Shown one piece after another: positions 13,845 to 25,000 of a stretch of 64,000 bases of DNA. A model generated the notes under the pieces. That model saw only the letters and a list, made by a program, of their open reading frames with translations. It had not been told where the DNA came from and searched no databases. A program made the position numbers and the translations under genes. The stretch comes from Helopsaltes ochotensis (lineage: Eukaryota > Chordata > Aves > Passeriformes > Locustellidae), in NCBI GenBank assembly GCA_013400155.1, contig VXBM01000286.1, positions 453,431 to 517,430 on the forward strand, in the 5' to 3' direction. Every line of letters begins with the position of its first letter. Within the stretch, counting starts at the first letter, position 1.

Positions 13845-15554
13845 TATAACTAGTAAATAATCTGAATGGGTAAGAAACCAGGGGTGCTTTAAGGACTTGA
13901 GAAAGTTATGTAATTGTTTTTTTCCCCCTCTCCTGCCTTTGTGAAATTGTCGCCTTCCCTGGCCCTTGCACCCATTTTTTTTTTAGGGGGTTCCAAAATC
14001 TGTTTTAATCCCCAGTTTTTCTCCAGTATGCTTCATTCCACCTCCTCTGCAGAGTTTTGCATGCCTGCGAGAATGAGGGAAGGCCAGAAAGTCACTGTTG
14101 CTTCTGCTAATTGAAGAAGGGGGGCAGAAGGGGAAATCAGCCCTTGCTGCTACCCCTCAGGGTAGTAATTGCTGTCCCATAGGAAACGGGTCCCTCATGT
14201 TATGGTATCCATAGCATCAACTCTCTTTTCCTAGGGTTCTGATGGACACAAACTGAGGATTTCAGGGCTGCAGCCTTCACCTTCTTCAGCAGCATTACCC
14301 GAGAGAACTGCAAGAATATTGCCAGAAAGGACCAGTTTTCTGGGGGGGAGGAAGAAAAAAATCTTTGTCGTTGGTTTTGATTCAGTTTGAAGAAGGAAAA
14401 ATTTTAGAAGTTTTTAAAAGGGCACCATGGAATACCAAAGCACAAATAGCTGTTTGCCTTGAGAAACCGTTGTTGGAATGTAGTTCTTACAGGAATGATT
14501 CCATCCAGGAGTTCATTAAAGCAATTGATTTGCTGAAGTGTGTTGGTGAACCTGAGACTTCATTGTGTTGTGTCAATGAATTCAGTGGAGTAACATCCTG
14601 TGCACTTGCAGGTTGATGAGATCATGAATGAGAAACTTGTTTGTCCCTAAATACAGAGAAATGTCAAGGAAGAATAACCTGGCTTTGGACTTACCATGGA
14701 ATTTACATAGGTAGGAAGAATTTAGCTCTAGGAGGCTAATGCTAATAACATTTGGGTTACTTTTGCTACTTGTTCTTTTACCTGCAAATTATATGGTTAT
14801 TGATCTTTAACTGTTTGAGTAGTTTGCATACATTTATAAGAACTAGGATGTGAAAAATTTTGAGGATTTTTGTCTGTGCTGAGACTGCTTCAAGATATTC
14901 CTTTTAATGTAGGTGGAATGCATATCCTAAATATAATACTGGGAAGGCTTAAAGAATTTTTGATTTTATTGTTGGAGAAACATATTTTAATAGGAAGCTC
15001 ATTGCTTTGCATATAACAGTTCAAAGTATATCCTGACCTTACTATTAGCCGTGTTTTTTTTTTTAAATCAATGTATCTATTCATTAAAAAATTCACCAAA
15101 CAAAGAACAGGAAACCTAAAACTACTATTTCTTGACTATTTATTTTCCATAAAACTTCTGTAAGTATTTCTACAGGGAAATAGAAAATAAATTGCATTTC
15201 TGTAGAAAAATAGAGAACATGCTGAAGTGGAAATGTAAATGTCAGTGTAGGCTGCTGCTTTTTGCTTATCAGTGTGTTCTACTTAGAGAAAGAAGTAAAG
15301 AAATCCCAGACTGTGTTGAATCATCAGGGAATTGCTGTAGCACTGGATTGCTTTTGAAGAATAACTTAAGCTGACACAGGAAAGCAGCATGCTCTCCTTT
15401 TATTTCTGTACAGTTATCCTTGCCTTCCCGCCTCTTTTCAACATGATTTAAATGGTTGCTGTCAACTATAAAAATCCTTATGTACACTTGTGCTCCGGTT
15501 GTATTTTTTCCAAAGTCAAAGGGTCTCTGTTCCTCTTTCAGTGAGGGTTTTAAC
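13845..15554. other. Unique non-coding DNA, no gene recognised
   Basis: No recognisable repeat or exon. ORFs at 14365-14616 (+, 83 codons) and 15192-15374 (+) have no supporting features. An 11-base T run lies near 15054-15064. Confidence 0.55.
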
Positions 15555-15623
15555 TGTTGTGAAATTAGGGGTAGGAACTATTATGAATAGATCCGACAGA
15601 CACGGAGCTTAGCCAATCAGAAT

Positions 15624-15629
15624 TTTATT
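15624..15629 (-). terminator. LTR polyadenylation signal AATAAA
   Basis: Minus-strand AATAAA, about 70 bases from the 3' end of the LTR, downstream of the TATA box in the minus-strand reading direction. This is consistent with R-region polyadenylation. Confidence 0.6.
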
Positions 15630-15724
15630 AATTATAGCAAGCAAAGCAAGAGCAAAACAGCGCTGGACGACAGGGGAGTCCCCGCTCCACCAACTGCCGC
15701 GACTCCCCCAGTGTTTTTGGCAGT

Positions 15725-15731
15725 CTTTATA
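15725..15731 (-). promoter_or_regulatory. TATA box of the solo LTR
   Basis: The minus strand reads TATAAAG, about 100 bases upstream of the LTR's AATAAA signal. The position suits a U3 promoter driving transcription towards lower coordinates. Whether it is still active cannot be told from sequence. Confidence 0.6.
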
Positions 15732-15993
15732 CAGTTCCACCTCCAACGTGGCCCTCCGGTGTGTACCCTGCGCATGTCCTTCTTGTTGCCAGGGGTCCCT
15801 CTTCTGCCTTCGGTGGTTGAGAGAGAACGGCCCTTATTGTCTTTTTGTTATCGGAGCTGATGCTCCTCTCCTATCTTCTTTCCTGGAACATTCTCAATGG
15901 TGTATTATGCAAAATCTTAACTACAAGTATTGCAAACATTGCACCAGCTCAGCACTTTAGCAAGTTTAGCAAAAACTCTCATAATTCACTACA

Positions 15994-18516
15994 TCCTGGA
16001 TTTCAGTGAACAAACACAATTTTACTCATCACAGGAACTCTTTGTCTCTTAAAGATTCTCATCTACCAGACAAGTCCCTTCCTGGAGGTTTCTGACTCCT
16101 TCTGAACTTTAGACCACATGACTTGCACAAAATGAATAGGAAACACAAAGGACTGACTGAATACAATAATGACATCCTCTGGACTTCAAAATATTTTGCC
16201 TCTAATGCTGGCTATGTGGAAGGCAGTCATTTTCAGGAAGTGATGAGTTGAATAATATGTTGAATGCTTTCAAACTCAGTACTTTTGTTTTCTCCTGTAG
16301 CTTTCTTAAATGACAATATTTCATATCAGTTTAAAGGAAAAAAATAAAGAAATACTTCTGAAGGGCTCCTTTTGTGTTACACAAAATTGTCAGCAGAGAC
16401 AGTCACAATTTTCTTTTGGTGAACTAGAAGCCAGTGAAGTGTTTGCCATGAAACAAATATCCTGGAGAGCATATGAGTTCAGCAATAAAACAGTTTCTAA
16501 TCAGGCAGCAGAGCACATGGCACAAGCCACAACTCTACTCCAGTAACCATTTGCAATTTCTGCAGCACTCAGGAGGCTGATGCTCTGCTACAGCCTCTCT
16601 TTCCTGGTAACGTGAGCCACAGGATGCAAACCAGAAAATTAAGAGTTAGACAAAATGACATTACAGCACACCTATTAAGACTGTGTTTTGGTCAAGGGTC
16701 TGCGAGAGGAATTTGTCTCCAGTACTTGTGACCTGCCAGATCTTGATGAGGGATTATTTTCAGTATTCAGCTGAAAAGGTAGAGAAAATGGCTCTGGAAA
16801 CTGGGCATGGCCAATGAATGTAACTGGTAAAATGAAGCTACAAACCAAGAGACAGAAGTATCTACTGAATATGATTACATCTCTGTCAGGAACATTCTGA
16901 GGATTATTCAGCCTAGATACATCTGTGGATATGCTTTTAAATTAATTTGCCCATTGGAACTAGAACTCTAATTTATACAGTCTGGTCATTTTGCTTTAGG
17001 TAACATAGTGAAAATTGGTCTATATATTTATCACACATTGACATTGTAATTAATTGAAGTAACATTAATTTGTTAATAATTGTTAATTTGTAGCTCTTCC
17101 TATTTGTTGAACTTCAGGAGAATTAAAGTGGGTCTGCCTGTGTCTAGCACTCAAGATGGTGTCTGGCATTTCAAACATGATAACCCTGGTGAGAATTGCT
17201 GGGTTTCTCTTTGATTTCCAATCTCCTGTTTTAAATAACAATTTTCTACAGTAATCTATGTGCAGCATTCTCTCAGCATGGTATAAGTTTTAGTAATTAA
17301 ATATTTGTAGAGGGTTCTGTTAAAGAACCAACAGAAGATTAGCAGCATGACTTTAATCTCCTCTCAAGTGTTCAAAAATGTGACCTTCAGAAATTCCTTT
17401 CCCTTTTTTTCATGTATCATGCAACAGATTTTATTTTGCATCTGTTTTTCTCCTGAAACTTAATGAGTATTATATCACTGGGATTGAAATGGGGCTTATA
17501 ATCAAAATAAATTAATTTCAAATATGTTTTAAACTGTTTCTCTTCATAAGTACATAATGTTTGAAAGAGGCATATAAAATAGCAACTTCAATACATTGGG
17601 GTAATGAACAAAGTAAAATTACATCACATTATGTTCAGATTCATATGTCAGTAAAAGGTTTTTCCAATTTGTTCCCTCACTTAAGTTTAACTTTGTCATC
17701 TCAGCTCATTTATTAAATTATGCTTTTCCTGGCATCTGTTAGCTAAGAACATAGACCTTAACAATAGCATCTTCAGGAAAACCTTTGTGCTCATGTCACT
17801 GGCTGAAAAAAGGCTTGTGCTCTATTTGGATTTTTCTCAAGGTGGGATTTCTGAACTCCCCAGAAGACTAAATGAAACTCATGGATGCCATTTTTCAAAA
17901 TGATTGAATTTGACTGAAGAAAATGGACCTGTTAAAATATCCCCATCCTTTAAGTCACATAAAAGATCATCAAAGGATTTGACTTTTGCTTTATTACTTG
18001 GGAAGCAAATTTGGTAATGTATTTCTATTGTTCAATTTATTTTATAAACATTCCATTTGTCTGCTTCTGATACAAATTATGTGATAAATTGAGGATACAG
18101 GCAGGGTACAAACTCCCTCTTACTTTGAGTGGTTTTGGCCTCCCAAAGTGCTTTTAAAAATGTTATTTCAGTGGCCTTAGTACCAATCAAATTCTTATTT
18201 TGGTTGTGTGCTACCCAGTCCTGTCATGATTGTACCATCACATGGCAATACCAGGCAAAAATAGCTTAGGGGGGTTTTTTGTTTGTTTTGGTGGTTTTTT
18301 TTTTGAATTCCGCAGAGTAGATAAGTGTATAATAAAATTTGTATTAAATGAAGAGCAATCATAAGAAGATATCCCATTCCTCTGCAGGAAGGGTGTTGTC
18401 ACTCTCTGAAGTCTCTTGAAGTTGAAGATGTTTTACTTTTTTGTTGTGTATGAAAGAAGTTAAAAATATACAAAATTTAGAAACCTCTTAGAAATAATAA
18501 GATATATAAAAGTGCT
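15994..18516. other. Unique AT-rich non-coding DNA, no gene recognised
   Basis: No repeat or exon was recognised. A G/T-rich stretch with T runs lies at about 18270-18305. ORFs at 16310-16546 (+) and 17083-17268 (-) have no identifiable domain. Confidence 0.55.
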
Positions 18517-18797
18517 TAGTGATAGGACAAGGGGGAATGGCTTCAAACTGAAAGAGAGTAGGTTTGGATTGGATATTAAGAAGAAATTCTTTACTTTGAG
18601 GGTGGTGGGGCCCTGGCACAGGCTGCCCAGAGAAGCTGTGGATGCCTCACCACTGGAAGTGTTCAATGCCAGGTTAAATGGAGCTTTAAGCAGCCTGGTC
18701 TAGTGCAAAGTGTCCCTGCCCATAGCAAAGGGGTTGGCTTGGGATGATCTTTAAGGTCCCTTTCAACCCAAACCATTCTATAGAGTAATACTATGAC
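18517..18797 (+). mobile_element. CR1 LINE, 3' end fragment
   Basis: The fragment contains the CR1 phrases AGTGATAGGACAAGGGGG, AATGGCTTCAAACTGAAAG, AAGAAATTCTTTACTTTGAG, CAGGCTGCCCAGAGAAGCTG and TGATCTTTAAGGTCCCTTTC. It ends with CCATTCTATAGAG and a degenerate repeat of the terminal octamer (ACTATGACT). About 280 bp survive. The divergence from the usual CR1 3' end looks moderate, and the octamer end is damaged. The ORFs covering it on both strands (18460-18703) are shadows. Confidence 0.93.
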
Positions 18798-21700
18798 TTT
18801 ATAATATATAATATAATAATTTATGCTTTTACATATATGTATTATACAGATATGGACTGTACAGGATCTGTGCTGTTTGTTTCTGTGTGCATGTACAAAT
18901 AGCTCAATCGATTCTGCTGATCCTGTTCAGAAAACAGACCGAGGATTCTTTAGGGTAGGAAAAAGCACATGGCTCAAACAGAGGGATTCACGAAAAGGTA
19001 ACATAAACTGATTTCCAGGGTGAAAAAACACCTGGTTCTGATCCTTCCGTCCTCACTCATGCATTTGTTTGCGTTGAAGAAAATAGGGATAGTTGGTAAG
19101 ATTAAGAAATATTTCAAGGAATAAAGGTCCTCTGATTTTACTAGAGAAATTGTGGAAATAGGCAGTTGTAATAGAGATTTTTAGTCATTACTGAGGCTGA
19201 AATTTATTGAAAAAGGTAAATTTGATTGATGAGTTGGGTTGCTGAAATATAGTGTGTGTGCCTCCTAAAATCTCAGTCTGACATCAATTGAGAATCAATG
19301 AATTTACACTGATTTACTTAAACTGAGCATATGTCCCTCTCCTTTGAGCTGCTACTTAAGTTCCTATACTTATTAAAATTCTCCTTTCTCCTTGTACCCC
19401 CTTCTTTTGTACCCTACCCAACAAAGCTCTTTTTGCTTGCAACTGCAGTGCCTACATATCTTGGTTTGCACCAAGGAAAAAAGCTGAAATATTTTGCTCC
19501 TCTGGGCAGTGGTAAATGTTCTGATAGTGTTTTTACCTATGCAGTGCTGCAAGGAGTAATTGTTCATATTTTCCCCTCAAATGTTGCCTAGGGGGTTGTT
19601 GCTTTGCACAGTTCATAAACAGAAGTAATGCCAAAACCTCAGCAAGCGAATGGCTTCCGCTTATTTGTATGTGAAAGCTTAATGTGTTCTAATATGGAAA
19701 TCTTAATTTGAGGCTTCAGAAGACAGAAAACTTGTTATTAAGTAGACCCAAAATATCTGAAGTTCCTTGGGAATTGTTATTTTTGGTAACTTTTGGGGAA
19801 TGATTATTTTAAGAAGTTGATGGAAGTTGCATTTATACAGAAGTACAATTCAACCCTGAAATGAAATTTGAATTCATTTAAAATTTAGTGATTAGAGTGG
19901 TTTAAGTAAGAACTAATTCTTCTCCCAGTGAGATCAGTGTGTGTAAACTTCTGAAACATGTCTGCCTTGTTTACCTTCTCAGTAATCATACTTCATGGTA
20001 CTTTAGCCACATTTAGAACTTGCTCTTACTGGCTGTAGAAGCTTTTGCTCCAGAAAATCCATTAAAAAGGCAAAGTCTTTTGTACAGCTCAGACTAAGAA
20101 CAGCCTATATTTTAATTATGTTACTGAAACACTATATTTGTATTTGGCACACTTCCCTATTTACTCTTCCTGTCTTGGGTCAGTAGTTGGTTCTTTTCAC
20201 CCTGTATAGCTTTCCTTGCTTTCACAGCAGCAGGGACGTGAAGCACACTTTATTTTACTGTTTAGTAAATATTTAGGTTGTTTTAGATCACAAACAGATA
20301 AGGACTTCAGAACTGATGCTCCACCTGTTGGTGAAAATATAAACTTTAAAATGCACTTAGAAATCAACGTAAAAGTAGATTAGACTTCATTTTAGAAGAA
20401 AAATCAGATTATTTTGGAAGGATAGAAAGCATTTTAAGGCTGTTGGCTTGAGTTTTGCTTACGTAGGAGGGGTCATCCCCCCTCTCCCCACAATGTGCAT
20501 ATCTGGGCATCTGTGTTCTTCAGTGCATTCAAAAGAGCTGATTTGTCTGAATGTGTTGTTTCACGACTCTAAAAGTCTGGAAAACTATTGGAATGAATTT
20601 CCTCAGCTGCACAGCCATAACAGGATGTTCAGCTCTATGAATTTGAACCGAACATCTCTATTGCCTAGAAATGCATCTAGTTGGAAAATTCAGTGAACCA
20701 GTCCAAACTGTACTGGAAGATCCCACAAGATGAAGCAGTTTTAAAGCAACTTCTGTGAATCTTAGCTAACCAGAGCATTTTTTCAATGGTTTAGTAACTG
20801 TCACCAGAAATTGTGAACTGAAAAGGAACAGATATGTCTCTTGTTCTGTGTCCTAGAGATTATCTTACTCAATGGCTTTCATGTGTTTGTTCTAGATTGA
20901 AATTTTAAGAACGCTCACCCTTGGGGGAAAAAGGAGATGTGTGTGGGCAGAAAAAAAGGAGCAAATGGCAAAATTGCATTCTTGTTTAGTCAGGAAATGA
21001 TCTTTTATTGCCAGCTAGAGTAGACTTAAAGCTCCACTTACCCAAGTAGCTCTCCTAACTGAATCAACTCGTTGATGTCTCCTATTTTTACTGATAAGGA
21101 AATTAACCCAAAGACTACTTCAGATGCCTGTGGTTTTCATGCTATGATAATTAAAGTCTTCCATTTGCCCTGCTCACAAACAGCAATGATTCAAGTGCAA
21201 CCACTGTAAAATAATATCTTTTGAGTAAGCATTAGCAATTACAGAAAAAAATATTTGCTAATAGTTTTTTGTCATGACACAAGACTTTTCCAAGGGTGGA
21301 TCCATTTCCTTTCATTCTTCTACATTTCTCTGGATATCAGCCACACATTTGGTACAGTGAAAGTTCCTGGTGACCTCCAGGGTATTCATGTCACAGATAA
21401 AGGTGTTTTACACCTCTTTGTTACAATAAACTATCAGGATGACCTCTTGATATTTTTTTTAGTGACTGCTCAGATTTAAAGAGAGGTTTCCCTTCCCTGG
21501 CTTGTAGCATTTTTAGAGTAAAGGCCAATTCCTTTATGTGTTCAATGTTTGCACTTCTTTTGCAAAGCTTGCCTAATAAGATGCAGTTTGCTAAACTTGG
21601 CTTTGTGGTACCATCAGAGAAGTCTTTCCCTGAGGCATCATAACTAACAGTTATGAATACAATACCTAATGCTACATTGACCCAACAGTCCAAAATGAAT

Positions 21701-22002
21701 GTTGTGGAATTGGCAAGCACTGACATATTGTTACTTTGTCTGCACCTCACCCCATCCAATTTCCAGATCATAGCATGTGTTCTAGTAGTATAGGTGTTGA
21801 TATTGATAGTGTGAGCAGATCCAACTTCAGCAGCAGAGAGCAGTTTGTACTAAGCAAGAAATTATTCCTATTTATTTTACAAAGCCACGTTGCAGAGAGG
21901 ATGCATGCATTTCTTCTTGTCCATTTGTGGTAGTAATGCATGTTTTTATGTCAGCTCATGCTGGCAAATGAGGACAAATGATGTTGGCAAAGCTGTGCTA
22001 AG
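18798..22002. other. Unique AT-rich non-coding DNA, no gene recognised
   Basis: No repeat or exon was recognised. ORFs at 19331-19591 (+), 20448-20696 (+) and 21421-21771 (-, 116 codons) have no recognised domain or splice context. Confidence 0.55.
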
Positions 22003-22070
22003 CCATCACTAAGGTGATGATTATCAGCTGAGGAACAGGAAATTTTGTATAATTATGATGCTGATAATCA
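22003..22070. repeat. Nested inverted repeats (two adjoining hairpins)
   Basis: CATCAC (22005-22010) pairs with GTGATG (22014-22019) across a TAAG loop. TGATTATCAGC (22018-22028) pairs perfectly with GCTGATAATCA (22060-22070), an 11-bp arm across a 31-base spacer. The two structures share bases at 22018-22019, so they are mutually exclusive. No small-RNA family was recognised; this may be chance or the end of an unrecognised MITE-like element. Confidence 0.6.
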
Positions 22071-25000
22071 GTGACAACAACTAAGAATGTAAAAACCACC
22101 ATGAGGCTTTCAGGACATGAAATGGTATCCATGTCTCTCAGTCACATATAATGGTTTGGAATATGTGCTAAACAGATTTTTTTACTGCCTTTTTTTTTTC
22201 TGTAAGCTTTAATTCTTACAGCCAGAGGGAGTCAAATGGACCTTTTTGTGGGTGTGGCCTGACATTGTTTTCTGTGACTTAAAACAAAGCAGTGAAAGAC
22301 ATTGCACTGGCAAATTAGCAAAAGGCATTTCTGGAAACTCAGACCATGAAGTTTGCCTCAAGAAATTGGCTCAATGTGGCTAGGACTCTTGTTTACTTGT
22401 TCTCAATTAAGTAAGCATTAATAAGCTGTTCCATTTGCACATAGATTATCCAGAGAGGGTATTTTTGCTCATTTTGGGTAACTTTGGCAGTAGTATGTTA
22501 AATCATTGTTTTATAGTTCAAGGGTAAAACCATATTGGAACTAAAAGATCTGATCTTTAGGAAATATGTGTTCTTAATTTCAGTTCTGCTCTGCTGTACA
22601 ACTAGTTTCTTAGTCTTGTTGAGGAATGAGAGGTTGGTTTTGTTACTTTTGGACACATCAGAAAAAAGAAAAGGAGTGTTTGTTGGACCTTTAGTATGAC
22701 AAGTTTGAGATCCCATGGAAAGCGATCTGAAGTATTGTCGGTGAGCATTTCTGCTCCGTGGCTCTTGGGAGAGGATGTTGAATTAGTTGCTTTTGATGTT
22801 GGTGATATCTGTTTATCTTTGAATTAGTTCTGCAAGTTTGGACTTCCTTCTTGTACCAGCAGTGCGCCAGTGGTGACCTAGCAGCACGTGTTCTGCAGCT
22901 CAGCTTGTATCCTCTATCAGAATATTTTACTGTTCACAGTGGCACCGTTTACAGTGCAGATGTTGGTCCAGCTGTGACTGGCAGTCGTGCTGTGACTGGC
23001 AGCTTGCTGGAGCCAGGCATTGGAATACCCATCTGCTTTTGATTGCTTGCAGGATGCTCTTCCTCTGAACTGGGGAACAGTCTCTCATTTTTAGTTTTGA
23101 ATTGTCCCTTTGCTGCTGTAGGGGAAGCTGCCATTTCTGAGTGAAAACCGGAGTTAGCCTGTGAAGAACCACGAAAGAGATGAGAGATGGACAAATTGAA
23201 GGACTTACTCCTCTCTTTGCAACACAGGGCAAAAATACCCTGGGAACTGCCTCATCCCAGTCTGTATTAGCTGTAGTGCAGCTGAGATGACAGTGGTAGG
23301 GGCCCAAAAAGTGCAACAGTGGCAAAGGTCTGTGCACAACACAGCCTGATACCTGGCCCCCAGCAGGTAGCACTCCAGGAGCAGGAGCTCTTGGGAGGAA
23401 TTAGTCCTCTGTCTTGGCTACAGCAGATTTCATTTTGGAAGCCTCTCTTCATTTTCCTTATTTCTTTCCTTACTTTTCTTCTGTGTCATGCCAATGTGGT
23501 GTTTGTTATCAAACCAAGTTAGCCACTGAGAACTTCATCTAAGCTGTGGCTTGCATTTCAGTTTGTTGTGATGTCTGGAATTGGTGGAGATAAAGCATGG
23601 GCTTTATTCTCTGGATTTCATTTTACATGGTTGACATTTGGCAGTCTGGACCTGCATATTTAATTGTCTAGCTCTTAAAATTATCTTTGTTAAGAGAGCT
23701 TTTAGCAATGTTGGCTTAATGGCTATGAGACTTCTATGTAGAGTAGTCACAACCCAGCCCTTTTTTTTCCAAGTTTTGTTCTGAAAATGAAGTAACAGGG
23801 ATGATACAGGACCACGAGAGGGCACTCTGGCTCTTTGAGTGCTCCTTATTCAACTTTTACCACTGAGGACTGCAAAAGAGAATAAAATCTTCAGAAGAAA
23901 AATGGTGATTTATTTCTTACAGAAGCAATTACAAACCGGTATATATTTTCGAGCTTATCAATAGTCTTATCACAATCTTGGTATTAATTATGCACTAAGA
24001 TGATAGCACTGGTTTTGGAATGCATTTGTAAAATGTGTAGACTAGGAAGATGCAGTATGGATCTTTTGTTATGCTTACTTTCTGGATTTGAAAACAAATG
24101 AATTATCCACTGTATGTATTTTTCTTAACACTGTCAGTCTGATAATTCTACTGAGTAAAATACACAGAAAGGACCATTTGGGTTTTTGTTTGTTTTGTTT
24201 GAAGATATCTACCAGTAAGCACACATGATTACTTCACTCAAAGCAGCCTCACTTGACAGAGAATGGTGTTCAGTATTTGGCCATTATGATTTTAACAGAA
24301 GTAGTGTATTAGTTGAGAGAGCTGAAATGAACACACTAAATGATCATCGTGGGAGTTTTCTACCTCTTTGTCAATAGGAGTGATTTTTGACTGAGCTAGT
24401 GAACTGCTGACCACTGATCAGTTTGTACTAGTGGAAAGGTTACAGTGATAATAAACCTTTTGTGGCTTTTATCACTCAGCCACATTCTTTCATGTTCTTA
24501 GACTTGGTATGGACCCTTCTGAAGAGATTCTCCTAGAAGTGCTTTCCTGCTGTGAGTAACACCTTACCAGGCTCCCCAGTAACTAAACTTCTAACTCTTT
24601 CACAGCTTTGAAGTTCCAATGCTGCTTGGTTATTTCAGTGAAGATAGCCCATTGTTTGCAGTTAACCAAACAATACAAAACGTCCCCACTTCATGTGCCC
24701 TTTGACCAATGTCACTTCAGAAGCAACTGTAATAAGAATCACCACAGTCTCAACCCCAAAAGTCGTAGGGCGGTGGGGCATTACACGTTTTGTTTGGCCG
24801 TCCTGGCTTTCAGCACAGTACTGCCTCTATGACAAAGAAAGATGGGCTCAGTGAGAGCCCCCGGTTGTAGCATGCAGACTTAGCTGCTCTTAGCGAGGCT
24901 CTGACAGGCAGGAAGCTCTCAGGCAGTTCCTGACTCAGCCCCAGACCCCGTCTTTTGCAGATTATAGGCTCTCTTCCTGGCCAGTCACCAAGAAATCCTT

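Larger units (their letters stand above)
15555..15993 (-). mobile_element. Solo LTR of an endogenous retrovirus (439 bp)
   Basis: Read on the minus strand, the unit starts TGTAGTGAATT and ends TTTCACAACA. This gives TG...CA termini with imperfect terminal inverted repeats (TGTAGTGAA versus TGTTGTGAA). A TATAAAG box lies on the minus strand at 15725-15731 and an AATAAA signal at 15624-15629, in the order U3-R-U5 expected of an LTR. The element is markedly richer in CpG than its flanks. The bases downstream of the 3' edge on the minus strand do not begin with TGG, so no primer binding site is visible. No gag, pol or env follows, hence solo. A matching target-site duplication was not found at these edges. 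Confidence 0.82.

Noticed and set aside
15555..15993. A proviral internal region next to the LTR
   Set aside because: No TGG-type primer binding site, polypurine tract or gag/pol frame is present on either side.
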